This document shows, in pieces, positions 36,775 to 48,199 of a DNA stretch of 64,000 bases. The translations under genes and the position numbers were made by a program. Origin of the DNA: Brachynemurus nebulosus (Eukaryota; Arthropoda; Insecta; Neuroptera; Myrmeleontidae); the NCBI GenBank assembly GCA_035578155.1, contig JAPWDM010000024.1:3869001-3933000 (forward strand). The letters are read 5' to 3'. The notes beneath the pieces are model-generated. The model ran no database searches. It was not told the origin of the DNA and saw only the letters and a list, made by a program, of their open reading frames with translations. How positions within the stretch are numbered: position 1 is the stretch's first letter; each line of letters opens with the position of its first letter.

Positions 36775-37640
36775 AATCCCACAGGAACATTTAATCGGGA
36801 TAAGATTACACCATGTGTTAGATCAGGGTAAATAGTGTCTCTGTGTGTACTATAAATTTCATCAATTTCGATTTAGTTAGTTGGATGTGATTTAGCAGCT
36901 GATTTTGTGTTGTTTCAGTTTTAGCAGTTTTGAGTTGGTTCCACCGGGAACCTTCAATTGGGATAAAACTATCCTATGTATTATTATTGCTATTGCATTC
37001 ACTATGAATTTCCATAATCATTTCAACACATTTTTCTAATATATAACTAAGTCTGACCCGCGGCTTCACCCGCATTGAATTAAGCCCCCCCCCCTTGTGT
37101 CTCCCCTTCTTCCCCCGGAAACTTTCAATCGGGATTAAACTATCCCGACTAAAACTATTTCGAAATTATTACTATATATGTGTTCATAGTAAATAACGTT
37201 TGTATATTAAATTTTATCAAATTCGATTCAGTCATCCTACAGGAACCTTTAATCAGGATAAGATTAGCCTATGCGTTAATTCAGGATTAATCATGTCTGT
37301 GTACAAAATTTTATCAAATTCTGTTCAATTATTTGGACATGATTTTGGAATTTCTTTTGCATCCCCTGGGAACATTCAATCGGGATAAAACTATTCTACG
37401 TGTTCTACGTCTAAAAATTCTAGCTACATGTGCTCATAGTAAATAGTGTCTCTATATTTTATTTAATCGAATTCGGTTCAGTCATCCTACAGGAACCTTT
37501 AGTCGGGATAAGATTATCCTGTTTGTTAACTCAGGATAAATAATGTCAGTGTACCAAATTTCATCGAATTGAGTTTTGTTTTTTGGAGTGTGTTTGAATA
37601 ATTGTTTTTGTATCCCTCAAGAACTTGCAACCGGGATAAA
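36775..37640 (+). repeat. degenerate minisatellite, about 110-170-bp units
   Basis: The phrase GGAACNTTNAATCGGGATAA recurs at about 36,784, 36,949, 37,122, 37,240, 37,369, 37,491 and 37,620. In between are AAATTTYATCAAATT-like and TAGTGTCTCTGTGTA-like phrases. This is a repeat block, without coding content. Confidence 0.75.
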
Positions 37641-37919
37641 ATTTAAACATCTAAACATCCAAACTTTCACATTTATAATATTATTTAGATATTAATTTTT
37701 AGTTAAGTTACATATAAACCGATATAGAACTTAAACTTTTTTTTTAACGCAATTTAAAAATACTGAAAATTTAAAAGGATAAAATATTTTTACCAAAAAA
37801 AGTCATAAAATTTATTACGGTCTCGAAAAAGGTCAATTTTTTTTTTTTTTTTATTGAAGTGTGAAATGTGAAGCCAGATAAGAGACCGTAACCGCTTATA
37901 TATTTGCTACAATTTAATT

Positions 37920-38540
37920 AGGGGAGACAGGCACATGTACTAATAGATTTTACTTTTTAATTAATTTAACGGAAGTTAAACTAGTTAGATATTGTTTTTG
38001 CAAACCTCATGAAGCATCAACTATCTATTTATGACTTTTGATATAAAAAAAAAATTACGTATCCATTGTATGTTCTAGGGAAAACCCATTTTAAGAAATA
38101 TATTCTTGTTAATACTTACCCCACTTTTGGGGTAAGTTTTAACAACCCTGGGGTATCTGAGTATTAACAATAGAGTTTTAATGTGATTATGATAATATTT
38201 CATAAGTATGTGTAGAAAATAAAACAAAGTATCACACTTAACGTTTTTTATGATATTATCAGATTAGTCAATTTGAGACAGATCAGATTGTGACAATCAA
38301 TTTGACACAGAAAGCAATCAATTTGACATAGAAAATTGTAATTTTAGAATTATCTTTATCTTTGCTTAATTTAAATTAATCATTATTTAAATTTTTTCTG
38401 AGGCAATAGTTAATCAGTCTTTATTAATTAGCAATAATGATGTTAAAAATAATCAAATCAAGAAAATAATGTTACTTTCACCTTAATAACTAAGCAACAA
38501 TTGGGAAATTTTGAGTCTTCAACAGACAATTTAATAAAAT
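37920..38540 (-). mobile_element. truncated copy of the GGGGTAAGTATTAAC element
   Basis: AGGGGAGACAGG at the left and about 600 bp after it match the reverse complement of 30,530-31,055, including GTTAATACTTACCCC (38,108) and GGGGTAAGTTTTAAC (38,129). Homology ends at about 38,540, where a (TA)n array begins and the rest of the element is missing. Confidence 0.85.
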
Positions 38541-38565
38541 TTCCCAATTGCTGCTATATAATATA

Positions 38566-38569
<4 letters not shown>

Positions 38570-38641
<72 letters not shown>
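38570..38641. repeat. (TA)n microsatellite
   Basis: About 36 TA units that begin where the truncated element stops. Confidence 0.97.
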
Positions 38642-38645
<4 letters not shown>

Positions 38646-40789
38646 CATGTTCCACAATTTTTGCAATAGGTAAGAATAGAATCCCTGCTTTTAAAATAAA
38701 AAGTTTAAAAAAAAAATTTTGTATTGAAAAACTTTTGAACACCCAGTGGTTTCATGATTTTTACACACCCGGTACTTTGGCATATCACCGAATGTCATTG
38801 TCTGTAACAGAGTGAAGTTGTATGTGTTTCAGCGTCTTCCAATTCGTAATTATTCCGCGTAATGATATCTTTGTCAAATGAACGCCTAGTTAAACTTTGA
38901 CTGACATTTATTAATTTTTTTTAAATTTTGGTTTTCGTTTTGGAACCATCTCTGAATTTCTGGGCAAAAAGGGACGTAACGAAAAGCCATGTACCAGGAT
39001 TGAGTTTCGACAAGTTGAGTTTTGTTAATATGGACTGTTTTTTATGGATGCGTTCTGAAAAAAATGTACATATGATTCAACCCATTAGGGACGGTATGTT
39101 GCCTAGCTGTTTGAAGTCCTAGTTTTGATCGGAGTATTGAACGAATAACCGTCCAAAGTCATGAGAAGTAGCTCAGATGTTACAGCATCTAACATCAAAT
39201 CTCACCAAATGAAACGATAGGTGAATCCTGTTTTTGTCTATTTCTTTGTCCATGTTAACTTCCATATCAGTGTTAATTGAGGTGACTTGTGTGAACTCGC
39301 TGAACTATTATGTAACTTAATTAACGTACGAATTTAATTCAGAAACTATATTTCTCAATCTAAAACTAGCTTTAATTGTAAATCATTGTAACACTAGCTT
39401 GTCTTTTTTTTACTGCCCTTCTTTTAGAAATATTTGGTAAAAAAAAAAAAAATATTACTTGTCGTGTTTTCACATAAATTTTACCTTTTTTTATTTTCAA
39501 ATCTGGTTAAGCTTAATTAGTGCTTACTTTATATCGATTTATTCCGTACGTGCATAAGATTGGTTAACCCTGTATTGTTTGTTTTCTATTTTTCTTAGTT
39601 TTCTTATTTCTCTTTTTCTTTCCTATTAAATTTAAAAATTAAGAAAAAAATATTTTTCTATGGTAAAAAAAATTTAAAAAAAATTTTCTTAATTTTCAAA
39701 TTTAATGGATAAAAAATGCCAATCTGTGAAAAAAGTTAAAAAAAAAATTGAAATTTTCATTCAATTTTGCTCCTTTAATTTTTTTTCTGACATTTTGAAC
39801 AAACGGTTTAGGAAAACCATTTGATAGATCAATCTGTCGATTTGCAGGGTTATTGAGAGTACAATGACGTCTAAAAATTAGAACAAAAGTCGAAGGGTTG
39901 TGCCGATTCTGCGTGTGACATTACGGTCCTACACATTCCTAACTGATAAGTCATCAAAATGTATCGATGTGCAATCATTGACCTTTGACCCGGCACGTAC
40001 CGGGTACATGTATCAAAATTTGTTGTTGACATTTGACCCAACACTCACTCATACTGTTGGTCTTGAAATTCCTAAGAGATGAGTCATCACTTCGACAAAA
40101 TAAATTCAATTTAACCAATTATGCGTCATCACAATTTGGTCATCACGATTTGGATTTATGTTAACCCATTTACCCGTCAGCACTAGCATAGTTTTTGAAT
40201 CCAAACCTAACGCATGCGCAGACTGAATTTTAGAACACGACGCAGGCGCAAACTGAACTTTAGATTACGAATTGATAGATTGGGTACACTACTGCGTCAA
40301 AAATGTGGGGGATACCCTAACTCGGGGGTGGCTCCAAACTTTTGACGCCGTACTGTACTTAAATTTTTGGTACAGTGCCGTGTCAAAAGTGCGGACCCCC
40401 TGACCAAAGAGGTATCCGATCACTTTTTGATGCGTACTGTACTTATTTTGTGTACGTGCAAACCTTGGCCTTTGATCCCAACATACGCTTGCCTTAATTG
40501 CGTCATCTTAAACGAAAATCGGGAGGCCGCCAACGGTAAATTTTGTGGGGCCACTGTACCGAGCGCTAGATTTTAAGCCCCAAAACTAACTTCAGACTCC
40601 AGATTTCTGACTCCAGTGTCCAGATTTCAGACCGCTACTGTACTGCCGAAAATCGGATGTCGACTGTACCTCAGGGGGATTTTTGTGTATATTTAACCTT
40701 GGATAATCTTCTTAGTTCCAAGAATTTTTATCAGTTTAAAATAAACAAACAACCAATATCTAAATGTTTGTTTTAGCTGAATGTTTATT
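38642..40789. other. non-coding, less AT-rich near 39.9-40.7 kb
   Basis: I see no recognisable gene. At 40,205-40,260 a GCGCAGACTGAATTTTAGAA phrase is repeated as GCGCAAACTGAACTTTAGAT. Scattered TACTGTACTTA and GTGCGGACCCCCTGACC phrases suggest a decayed repeat. Frames at 38,928 and 39,900 are not recognisable. Confidence 0.45.
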
Positions 40790-41416
40790 TTAGCAGACCT
40801 TGAAAGCATACTGTAAAACATCATTTAATATGGAAAATAAAATCTCCTGTTCCCTGCTCTTATCATGGAAGATTGAATCATCATCATCATCACCATAATC
40901 GCTAGTACCTTCTTTATAAGTTTCATCCAGATAATCACCTAGTGGCTCAATAACATCAGCCTTTTGAAGTTCGTGAAGTATAGAGAATATTTCTTGACAG
41001 ACAGTGGTTTCTTTTAAAGCATCTAACTCTTCGATTAAATCTTCGCGATCTTCAACGTTAAACAACATGTTTTTATTTTCCTCTAAGCTCCGAATAATAC
41101 TGAGTATTTTTTTAACCAGTCTCTGAAGCCTCGTATAAACGTTGTAATTCATCCACTAAAGTGTCAGGATTATGCCAGTATTTTATGTTTTTCGATTGCC
41201 CATTAGCATTTTCAAAATCTTCCAAGCCGTTGTATTTGATACGCTTAGCAAGTAGTTCTTGGTCGGTTGAATTGACTGGACCTTTCATCGCTATTCGGTC
41301 ATTAGGTTTCACCAAAACCTTTTTAGTGAAAATTCTCGCGTATGTGTATTTCTTATATGACGTGAAAAAGATTCTTTCCGCGAGAAGCTTTTATAGCACT
41401 GCGTACACTCGAACAT
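40790..41416 (-). pseudogene. small C2H2 zinc-finger protein gene, broken by frameshifts
   Basis: On the minus strand the ATG at 41,414-41,416 opens MFECTQCYKSFSRKESF and then SRHIRNTH, a C2H2 finger (Cys-x2-Cys-x12-His-x4-His). After 35 codons a stop at 41,309-41,311 is bypassed in the next frame by VKPNDRIAMKG, then YWHNPDTLVDELQRLYEASE, and a further shift near 41,115 leads to KKILSIIRSLEENK, DREDLIEELDALKETT, EIFSILHELQKADVI and an acidic DDDDDS stretch, ending at 40,790. The pattern (P/R)-x-x-L-(V/I)-x-E-L followed by E/K-I-x-S-I occurs twice, so this is an internal repeat. I associate the combination of one N-terminal finger with an NP-x-x-LV helix with unnamed multicopy genes of hemipteran genomes, possibly part of large virus-like DNA elements. 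That link is from memory and not proved here. Confidence 0.6.
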
Positions 41417-41895
41417 TATAATAGATGGGTAAAGCTCAACTAGTCTTACAAGATTAATTCAGAATTGTGTTAACGATTACTTATATACTCCGCCACCATA
41501 AGCTACCAACCGCTACAACACCACCATCACATTTGAGTTGCTCACTTTACTCCATGAAGTAGCGGTTGGCATCTAGCTTACACATTTTTACTCATTTTGC
41601 TACCATTACGCTCTTTCGGTTAACTGAAATTAATTCAGAAAAATGAATGAAAAGCTAAATGTAAGTGCCAGGTAACCGCATACCTACTTAACACCAACAT
41701 TAAAATACTTGCTCCTGAATATAGGCAATTACACTGCGTTGCCAAGTGGCCCCATACTCACTAAGAGTTTTATCAAAATTCAAGATATAATTTGAGGGTT
41801 TTAGTGTGTTGTAAAATAAGAACAACATAAGAATTTATACGTAAAATAATTTTTATTTTTTAAAAAATACAAGTTTACAATATTAAAATTAAAAA
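41417..41895. other. spacer between two broken genes
   Basis: I see no gene. TACCAACCGCTACAACACCA (about 41,504) and an inverted-like TAGCGGTTGGCATCTAGC (about 41,561) may form a weak inverted repeat. Confidence 0.4.
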
Positions 41896-42360
41896 TTAAA
41901 TCAATTCAATTTCACACCTGACAGCTTCCTTAAGCTTGCACCAAACATCATATATGATATAGCTATTTACTAAATTCCACAATATGTAAAAAACCACTAG
42001 AATCAATTCCTTTATATGTAAAAAATATTGTCTTGTACGTAAACATTGCATGGTCTGCTCATCCAAATCCGCGAATCGTTTTGGAAGGAACACTTGAGCA
42101 TCTGCAAGTTCCACCGCAACCGCTGGCCATTATCGAGTTTCCATGCGTCGTACGTGGAGAATTTTCCATGTTTGATACGGCTTGAGTGCAGATAGTGATT
42201 TGAATGGTTTACCAGCACCAAGTTTACTCAACTTTTCCAAAACCGGATCCATTGTTTCATCAGTGGAAGTAAAAGTGGTCCACAGATCACTTATACTTAA
42301 CTCTACACCATGTTGTTCAATATTGTTTAAACAATATAAAAAAACATTTCCGGGAATTCA
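41896..42360 (-). pseudogene. broken small gene upstream of the zinc-finger relic, function unknown
   Basis: Read on the minus strand, pieces in different frames join as MDPVLEKLSKLGAGKPFKSL (about 42,252), WKILHVRRMETR and VELADAQVFLPKRFADLDEQ (to about 42,050). A positively charged strand pattern followed by V-x-V-E-L-x-D-x-x-V-F-L-P-x-R-F looks like a small beta-barrel (OB-fold-like) protein. I recall similar short proteins next to zinc-finger genes in hemipteran dispersed elements, but I cannot name the family. A second frameshift leads to a hydrophobic, probably non-genuine tail to 41,896. It has the same strand and order as the zinc-finger relic, so both may come from one element. Confidence 0.4.
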
Positions 42361-43529
42361 CATTTTGCAGAAATGTTCTCTTCGGAAATCCCTACAAGAA
42401 TCTCTTTTTAAAAAATTTTTATATCTATTCTAAAATTAATGTTTAGTGAGATAGGGCTTAAAATTACTACTTTTGGACTATATGAAGAATTATGACGAAA
42501 TGACCAACTGGTATACTATTTTAACAGCTAATATACTTTATGTGGAATTGTGACGTCCTAAGACGTGGTGTATGAGTTAGTAAGATTTTACTTGACGTCC
42601 TATGATGTCAGTGACCGTCAAGGTTTTAATTCACTTCATGCATTTACATTTTGTGAAATATAAATATGTATGCAAATTTACAAATGAAAAATAAAAGCGT
42701 ACATATAAATTACAAAATTTCTATAAATACGCATAAATTATTCTACATATTCTGTTATTTAATTTTTTTTATTTTTCAGTAAGTACAATTTTATGTAAAT
42801 TTTATACAAGTGTATTGCTAGTTTTTCATGACTTCATACCCATATAGTTTGTTTGGCTTACGTTTATTTTGCTTAATTTAGAAAATAAGATTATAGACAT
42901 TTTCATAAATTTGCTTAAAATACTTTGTGTAGGAAACAAAAATTACCAAAAATGTACGTTTTAACGGCTAAGCAAAGGATGACTCAAACCAAGCCGTATG
43001 GGTTATTGGATCCGTATGGGATATTTACTCCCCGTAAATACTAGAAAACCTATATAAAATAATTTAGTATATTGTATACTTGACATAAGAGAGAAAACTG
43101 ACAAATTGACCGATATAAGCATTAATATTTTTTGCCCTAACATATTATTTACTTGATTTTAATTGTTCAAAAATTATTACCTTCACGAATGTTTGGGTAT
43201 GAACCAAGCAGTAAAATACAAGAGCAGGCGCTGAAAAGAAGTGAGTGTGCAAAATTAAAATGTGGACTTTTTATCGGTTTGCAAATTTACTAAGGAGTGA
43301 AACCATTGTCAAATATAAATAATTAAGTAGGTGCCTAAAATGTTCTTGAAGCCTGGGCAGTTGAGCAGTACAGATAAACCTGAAGAGTAGAATTTAAAGT
43401 AATAATTCTTTGCAAGACCATACTATTTTTGTATACGCTGCATACTGCACCTAGATGGATTAAGTCAAAATGTATACAATAAAATAATGTCGACTTCGTT
43501 AACCATCCCACGATCTTCTTTACTCTAGG
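42361..43529. other. AT-rich non-coding stretch
   Basis: I see no gene. GACGTCCTAAGACGTGG and GACGTCCTATGATGTCAG at about 42,552 and 42,595 form a short repeated motif. Confidence 0.5.
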
Positions 43530-43671
43530 TAGCGTGATTACTGATTTATGAAAATTTGATTTAAATAAATTATCAGATAATCTTAATTATCTTAGACACC
43601 ATTAAATATCTAAGATATATTTAATTAGTCCAGTTTTTCAATTGGAAAAATTAGACTTATACAGCCTATAC
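43530..43671. repeat. fragment related to the nested element at 20,029-20,426
   Basis: TTGATTTAAATAAATTATCA, ATCTTAATTATCTTAG and CATTAAATATCTAAGATA follow the order of the interior of the element at 20.1 kb. It lies directly beside the second hAT MITE copy. Confidence 0.55.
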
Positions 43672-43899
43672 CAGGGATGGCCAACCCGCGGCCCGCGGGC
43701 CGCATGTGGCCCTCCTAGAACTTTTTTTGGCCCGCGAGATTCATCACACTTATACAAAATATATTTATTTTATAATGACTAAGGTAGTGAAAACCAATGT
43801 ATTAAAAAGATACATAATATATGGAAACGCAAAATTTTTAGTGCGGCCCGTGAAGTTATGATGCGCTTCCAAAGTGGCCCGCAAGCTCATTTGGGTTGT
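43672..43899 (-). mobile_element. hAT MITE, inverted copy, one end lost
   Basis: CAGGGATGGCCAACCCGCGG begins the copy. The middle (ATTCATCACACTTATACAAA, TAGTGAAAACCAATGTATTA) matches 19,171-19,407 in inverse orientation. The other end stops at TTTGGGTTG and lacks GCCACCCCTG. A (TA)n array begins 18 bp later. Confidence 0.9.
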
Positions 43900-43913
43900 T
43901 CAAAGAAAAAAAA

Positions 43914-43917
<4 letters not shown>

Positions 43918-44006
<89 letters not shown>
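43918..44006. repeat. (TA)n microsatellite
   Basis: About 44 TA units beside the damaged end of the hAT MITE. The end of a CAGTCAGT-type repeat tail (GACTGACTGACAGACAATGC) lies on its other side. Confidence 0.97.
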
Positions 44007-44007
<1 letters not shown>

Positions 44008-44094
44008 TTAATAAATCTCTAACACTGACTGACTGACAGACAATGCACAACTTAAACCGTTATATACATACCTAATATACATAAATATATTATA

Positions 44095-44098
<4 letters not shown>

Positions 44099-44155
<57 letters not shown>
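44099..44155. repeat. (TA)n microsatellite
   Basis: About 28 TA units directly followed by GGGTGACCCAAAAGTCAAC. Confidence 0.97.
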
Positions 44156-44159
<4 letters not shown>

Positions 44160-44700
44160 GACCCAAAAGTCAACGATATCCCTTGGAGTGATGATAGATC
44201 AGCTCATGCCTGACCAGAATATCAAAATATCGTCTGGTAAAATATCGTAGTTTTTCAAGATATTTGAATTTCTATGGATTTCGAGAAAATCGGCGATTTT
44301 GATTAGACTTTCGAGTACAGCTGCAAGACCTGATTTACTGAAATTATAATGTTTATTATACAATTGTGAAGAGTTCTTTTGTAGATCATAATCCAATGTA
44401 AGGGAAATAGACCTATAGTCTTGGAAAAACTAAATATTTTTTGCCGACTCATAAATAATTTTGTTTGTTTGACTCTTGATGCTGTAAAAGAAATGTTTGG
44501 ATTGTGTTCTACAAAAGGAATCTTTAGGGTTGCGCAATTTAAATTATAATTCAGAAAATCTAGTCTTGAAAACTGTGGTACTCAAAAATCTGATCAAAAT
44601 TGTCGATCTTTCCGAAATTCATAAAAGTGTCAATATCTTGAAAACCAGCGATATTTTGCCAGACAATGTTTTGATAATACTTAAAGATATTGGTTTACGG

Positions 44701-44702
<2 letters not shown>
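44156..44702. mobile_element. inverted pair of similar short reading frames (foldback-like unit)
   Basis: A minus-strand frame (44,396 to 44,199) and a plus-strand frame (44,497 to about 44,700) start about 100 bp apart and point away from each other. Their peptides share LDxxLQK, a LIKI motif, EIH, NILK and DILPD, roughly half identical, with one single-codon gap. The arms are about 70% identical DNA. The left border GGGTGACCCAAAAGTCAACG after TA resembles a mariner-like terminus. The right arm is cut by the next (TA)n array. It is either a diverged foldback transposon or a pair of inverted gene fragments. Confidence 0.6.
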
Positions 44703-44786
<84 letters not shown>

Positions 44787-44821
44787 GTATATATATATAT
44801 GTATATATGTATATATATATG

Positions 44822-44889
<68 letters not shown>
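44703..44889. repeat. (TA)n microsatellite with TACA/TGTA steps
   Basis: 187 bp of TA repeats with scattered single-base changes. Confidence 0.97.
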
Positions 44890-44891
<2 letters not shown>

Positions 44892-46093
44892 AAAATGACA
44901 ATTTAGAACATGTAGTATTTAGGACATGTAGTATTTTTTATCCATATTTCAAGAGTTATTTTCTAGTTTATTATCTTGTTGGTGGTCCTTTATGACATAT
45001 TAAGTGTTAAATAGTCGCCTACTTACAATTTAAACCCTTTCTGTAGAATTTATTTTGGTAGCATAGATCAATAATCGATTTCTTGGACTCTATTGAAATT
45101 CCTTTAATTTTCCAGTAAATGTATGAAAAAATTGACCTTATGGATTATAAAATTTTATGTTTATTTAAAATAAAGGTACTTACCTACGTAAATATACTTC
45201 TAAATTTGAAAATAAAGTAATTCATTTTTGAAACATATAAAAATATATATCAAATTGTAAGGTGTTCGAATACGAATGTGGCGTTGGACATGTTGATACA
45301 AATTGCATGCATAGCATTTTTCTTAGAGAATTTTTTTTAGAAACTATTAATGAATTTTTTTAGCATATTTAGGAAGTAGAAGATTCCAATTATTATTATT
45401 ATAAACAAAAAAGTTTAAATTTGTGGGAAATTATGGGAATCCATTCGGTTTAAATTTTGTCATATGAGTAAATATGCTGCTGTTCAAATACGAGTGTGGC
45501 TGACTGTATTTTGGACAAATCATATATAAATATATTATAAGGTCGAACCAACAAGTAGTTCAAATATAAATGTCACATTTTTTTTTTATGAAATCGCCTA
45601 TTAATATATCTGATACATTTTTGTAGTGTACAACGAATTTATTGACGACTATGTACCATTTTTAATTTAGTTTTACTAGATTATGTATTACTACTTCAAC
45701 TAATACAAAATCAATTTACTAAATTGTGTGTAGACAGCCACTAAACAAAGAAACTATTCAATTTAGCTATTTGCTTTAGTTACTAAACCCGTGTAAATTC
45801 GGCATTATTTCATGGTTATCTCCTAATGTATCATGAGTGTCCCCATCTAGTAACATCTCACATCAACCGGGAATATTTTAGTTTTAATTATTCTCGGTCC
45901 ATTTAAAGGCTACCACTAGATAGCGACAATCACGATATACTGGATACACTGAGTTATTTTGACATAATGGCCACGTATCTCGCAAAATTACATATATTTA
46001 ATTAATTAAATGTTTTGAGTTATAAAATTTTATTTTAATAATAAGAAAATAATAACTTTGTGCTTAAAACGAAAACGAAGTTCAAACTTTCAA

Positions 46094-46096
<3 letters not shown>
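44890..46096. other. AT-rich non-coding stretch
   Basis: A degenerate phrase GTTCGAATACGAATGTGGC recurs at about 45,264, 45,483 and 45,558 (GTTCAAATACGAGTGTGGC, GTTCAAATATAAATGTC). I see no gene. Confidence 0.5.
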
Positions 46097-46178
<82 letters not shown>

Positions 46179-46241
46179 TATATATATAAATATATACGTA
46201 TATATATATATATATAAATATATACGTATATATATGTATAC

Positions 46242-46303
<62 letters not shown>

Positions 46304-46329
46304 GTATATATACGTATATATATGTATAC

Positions 46330-46365
<36 letters not shown>
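46097..46365. repeat. (TA)n microsatellite with TACG steps
   Basis: About 270 bp, the longest TA array of the window. TACGTATATA and TACATATATA variants lie in its middle part. Confidence 0.97.
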
Positions 46366-46368
<3 letters not shown>

Positions 46369-46379
46369 CGCTTCCTTTT

Positions 46380-47180
46380 GACATATGTAGGGCCCCCTAT
46401 CGATGGTGGGAATTGAAATTTGGTAAGTGGGGCCCATTCCGATGCACAACAATACTATTAAGATCAAACCGGTTGGAAATAATGTTTCGGTAAATTATCT
46501 ACAACACATCCAAAATCCATCTTCCTAGGGTGATTTGGAGGGAGTATAGGGGGGAAAAAGTGTTTTGGGTGGATCCAACACGCCCACAGCCCCCCAGAAT
46601 TAACGTAGCGGGTTGAAATTTGGTATGTTGATAGAGTTCGTTCAAAGGGTGTGCTTCTTGGAGTTTTTCATATTTTATCCCCACCCCCACCATTTTCATG
46701 CTTCTTCGACGATTTCGAAGTTTGTACCACGCGTACAGGTCACCCAAATAAACCTAGACGGCTGAAATTTTGTATTCGGATTGAGTTAGTATCAGGGGCG
46801 TGAATTTTGTGGATCTCAACTTTTGACCCTTACCCCCACCATTTTTATACTAAAAAAACATGTTTTGTTTTTTGGCAGTTTTGTCAAGCTCAAAATCTCC
46901 CCAAATAAACCCAGAGGGCTAAAATTTCGTGTATAGGTTAAGCTAGTAGCCAGCCACTGCTTTCTGGAGGTTTCAACTTTTAACCCTTACCCCCACAATT
47001 TTTACGCCAATATTTTGTTGATTTTTTTACTTTTTTCTAACATGCCTAGAGACTCTCTGAGTAAATCTAGAAGGCTGAAATGTTATAAATGTATTGAGTT
47101 AGTTTCCAGCTAGTGCCTTTTAGGGATTCCACATTACCTTGCCCCCCCACTTCTCCCATTTTTACATGGGAAAATCCACT
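46380..47180 (+). repeat. degenerate minisatellite, about 155-bp period
   Basis: The box GGCTGAAATTT or a variant occurs at 46,612, 46,761, 46,918 and 47,074 (spacing 149, 157 and 156). Each unit also has AAATAAACCYAGA before the box, GAGTTAGT after it and CTTACCCCCACCATTTTTA. The frame 46,499-46,747 on the minus strand lies inside and is not a gene. Confidence 0.85.
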
Positions 47181-47385
47181 CAAGTTTTAGGTCACATCCT
47201 TCTTTCAAAATTTTAGTAAACTAATAATATTTGGACAACTGTCTTATCAGAAATTTCATATTTCTATTCTTAAATACCAATATTTAGTCTTAATAAAAAT
47301 TTACGAGTATGTTCTATTGATAGAAAATATTTCCATTTGCTTGCAGGCAGCATATCGCACTTCGAGGGACGAGTGACATAGGGTA

Positions 47386-47660
47386 CGAATGGAGTGACCA
47401 CTTCAAAAAAATACGATAACTGCGTCTTAATACACTTAATTACCATACAAATTTTTGTAAAAATTCATGGGGTACAACATGGTAAAAAAATATTCTTTAC
47501 TGCCAATCTGCCGAGTATCCCCTCCAGTGGATTCAACCCTGGGATAATACACATTAATCGAAAGCACTTTAAAAATAAAGTGTTGTGTCTAATGAAGTGT
47601 TTTTTCCTATCGTTTATAGTTGTCGAGATAGTCGACGCAGTGTGTGCTAGAACTCGCTAT
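47386..47660 (+). mobile_element. diverged relative of the 5,351-7,574 foldback arm
   Basis: GAGTGACCACTTCAAAAAAA, GCGTCTTAATACACTTAATT, CCCTCCAGTGGATTCAACCC and CTTTAAAAATAAAGTGTTGT follow in the same order as at 6,128-6,350, with roughly 70-75% identity by eye. Only the inner part of the arm is present. Confidence 0.75.
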
Positions 47661-48199
47661 AAAACATTGAGCACCCCTTTTACCAATGTCCTCACTCTAG
47701 TGATTATAGATACGGGATATGATTAAAGTCCGACAACAGCTAATTACTTCCAAATTTAATTGACCTTGAAAATTTACATCAAGGTCAACTTCAAGGTCAC
47801 CATCAAGTGCATCATTTTGAACTCTACAACTTTGGTTCTAAGCACCTTTTTCAGAAAATGTATCGTTTCAAAATAATTAGCCATAATTGTTTCCAATTTC
47901 AGGGGTTGAGGAGTGTTTTCTATCCCTAAATAGCGTATTTGGTCGAAACAAAAAAACACGTATTTAATATTTTTCGATGTTTAGTAAGTATGTTAAGTTT
48001 CATTCAAATCGGTGAGTGTCATTTAGGTACTGTTACTTGTCTGTGACCCATAATCACTGTGATCTTACTATTCAGTGGTCCATAATTACTGTGATTTTAT
48101 CACCCAGTGGTTCACAATCACTATTATAATCTCACTACCCAAGTTCCGTCCAGCTGTTTCTTTTAAGCCCTTTTTGAGTCTGTAATACCCTGACAATTT
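47661..48199. repeat. non-coding, short 37-bp tandem at 48,045-48,145
   Basis: CCCATAATCACTGTGAT, TCCATAATTACTGTGAT and TTCACAATCACTATTAT repeat about every 35-37 bp with CAGTGG between them. CAAGGTCAACTTCAAGGTCA precedes at about 47,780. I see no gene. Confidence 0.6.

Larger units (their letters stand above)
35031..37903. mobile_element. 2.9-kb composite unit with about 180-bp inverted ends
   Basis: The left arm 35,031-35,212 (GTCTCTTATCTGGCTTCACA, ATTGACCTTTTTCGAGACCG, ACTTTTTTTGGTAAAAATAT) returns inverted at 37,728-37,903. The inside carries a degenerate GACA array, a minisatellite and a CCCGCGGCTTCACCCGC box, but no coding sequence. It could be a non-autonomous DNA transposon that filled with other repeats. 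A target duplication was not found. Confidence 0.75.

Noticed and set aside
38928..39122. 64-codon frame reading KRDVTKSHVPG
   Set aside because: It looked like coding text at first, but no neighbouring frame extends it and I recognise no domain.
44690..46467. Long Tyr/Ile-rich reading frames on both strands
   Set aside because: They are translations of (TA)n arrays, open in most frames by composition only.
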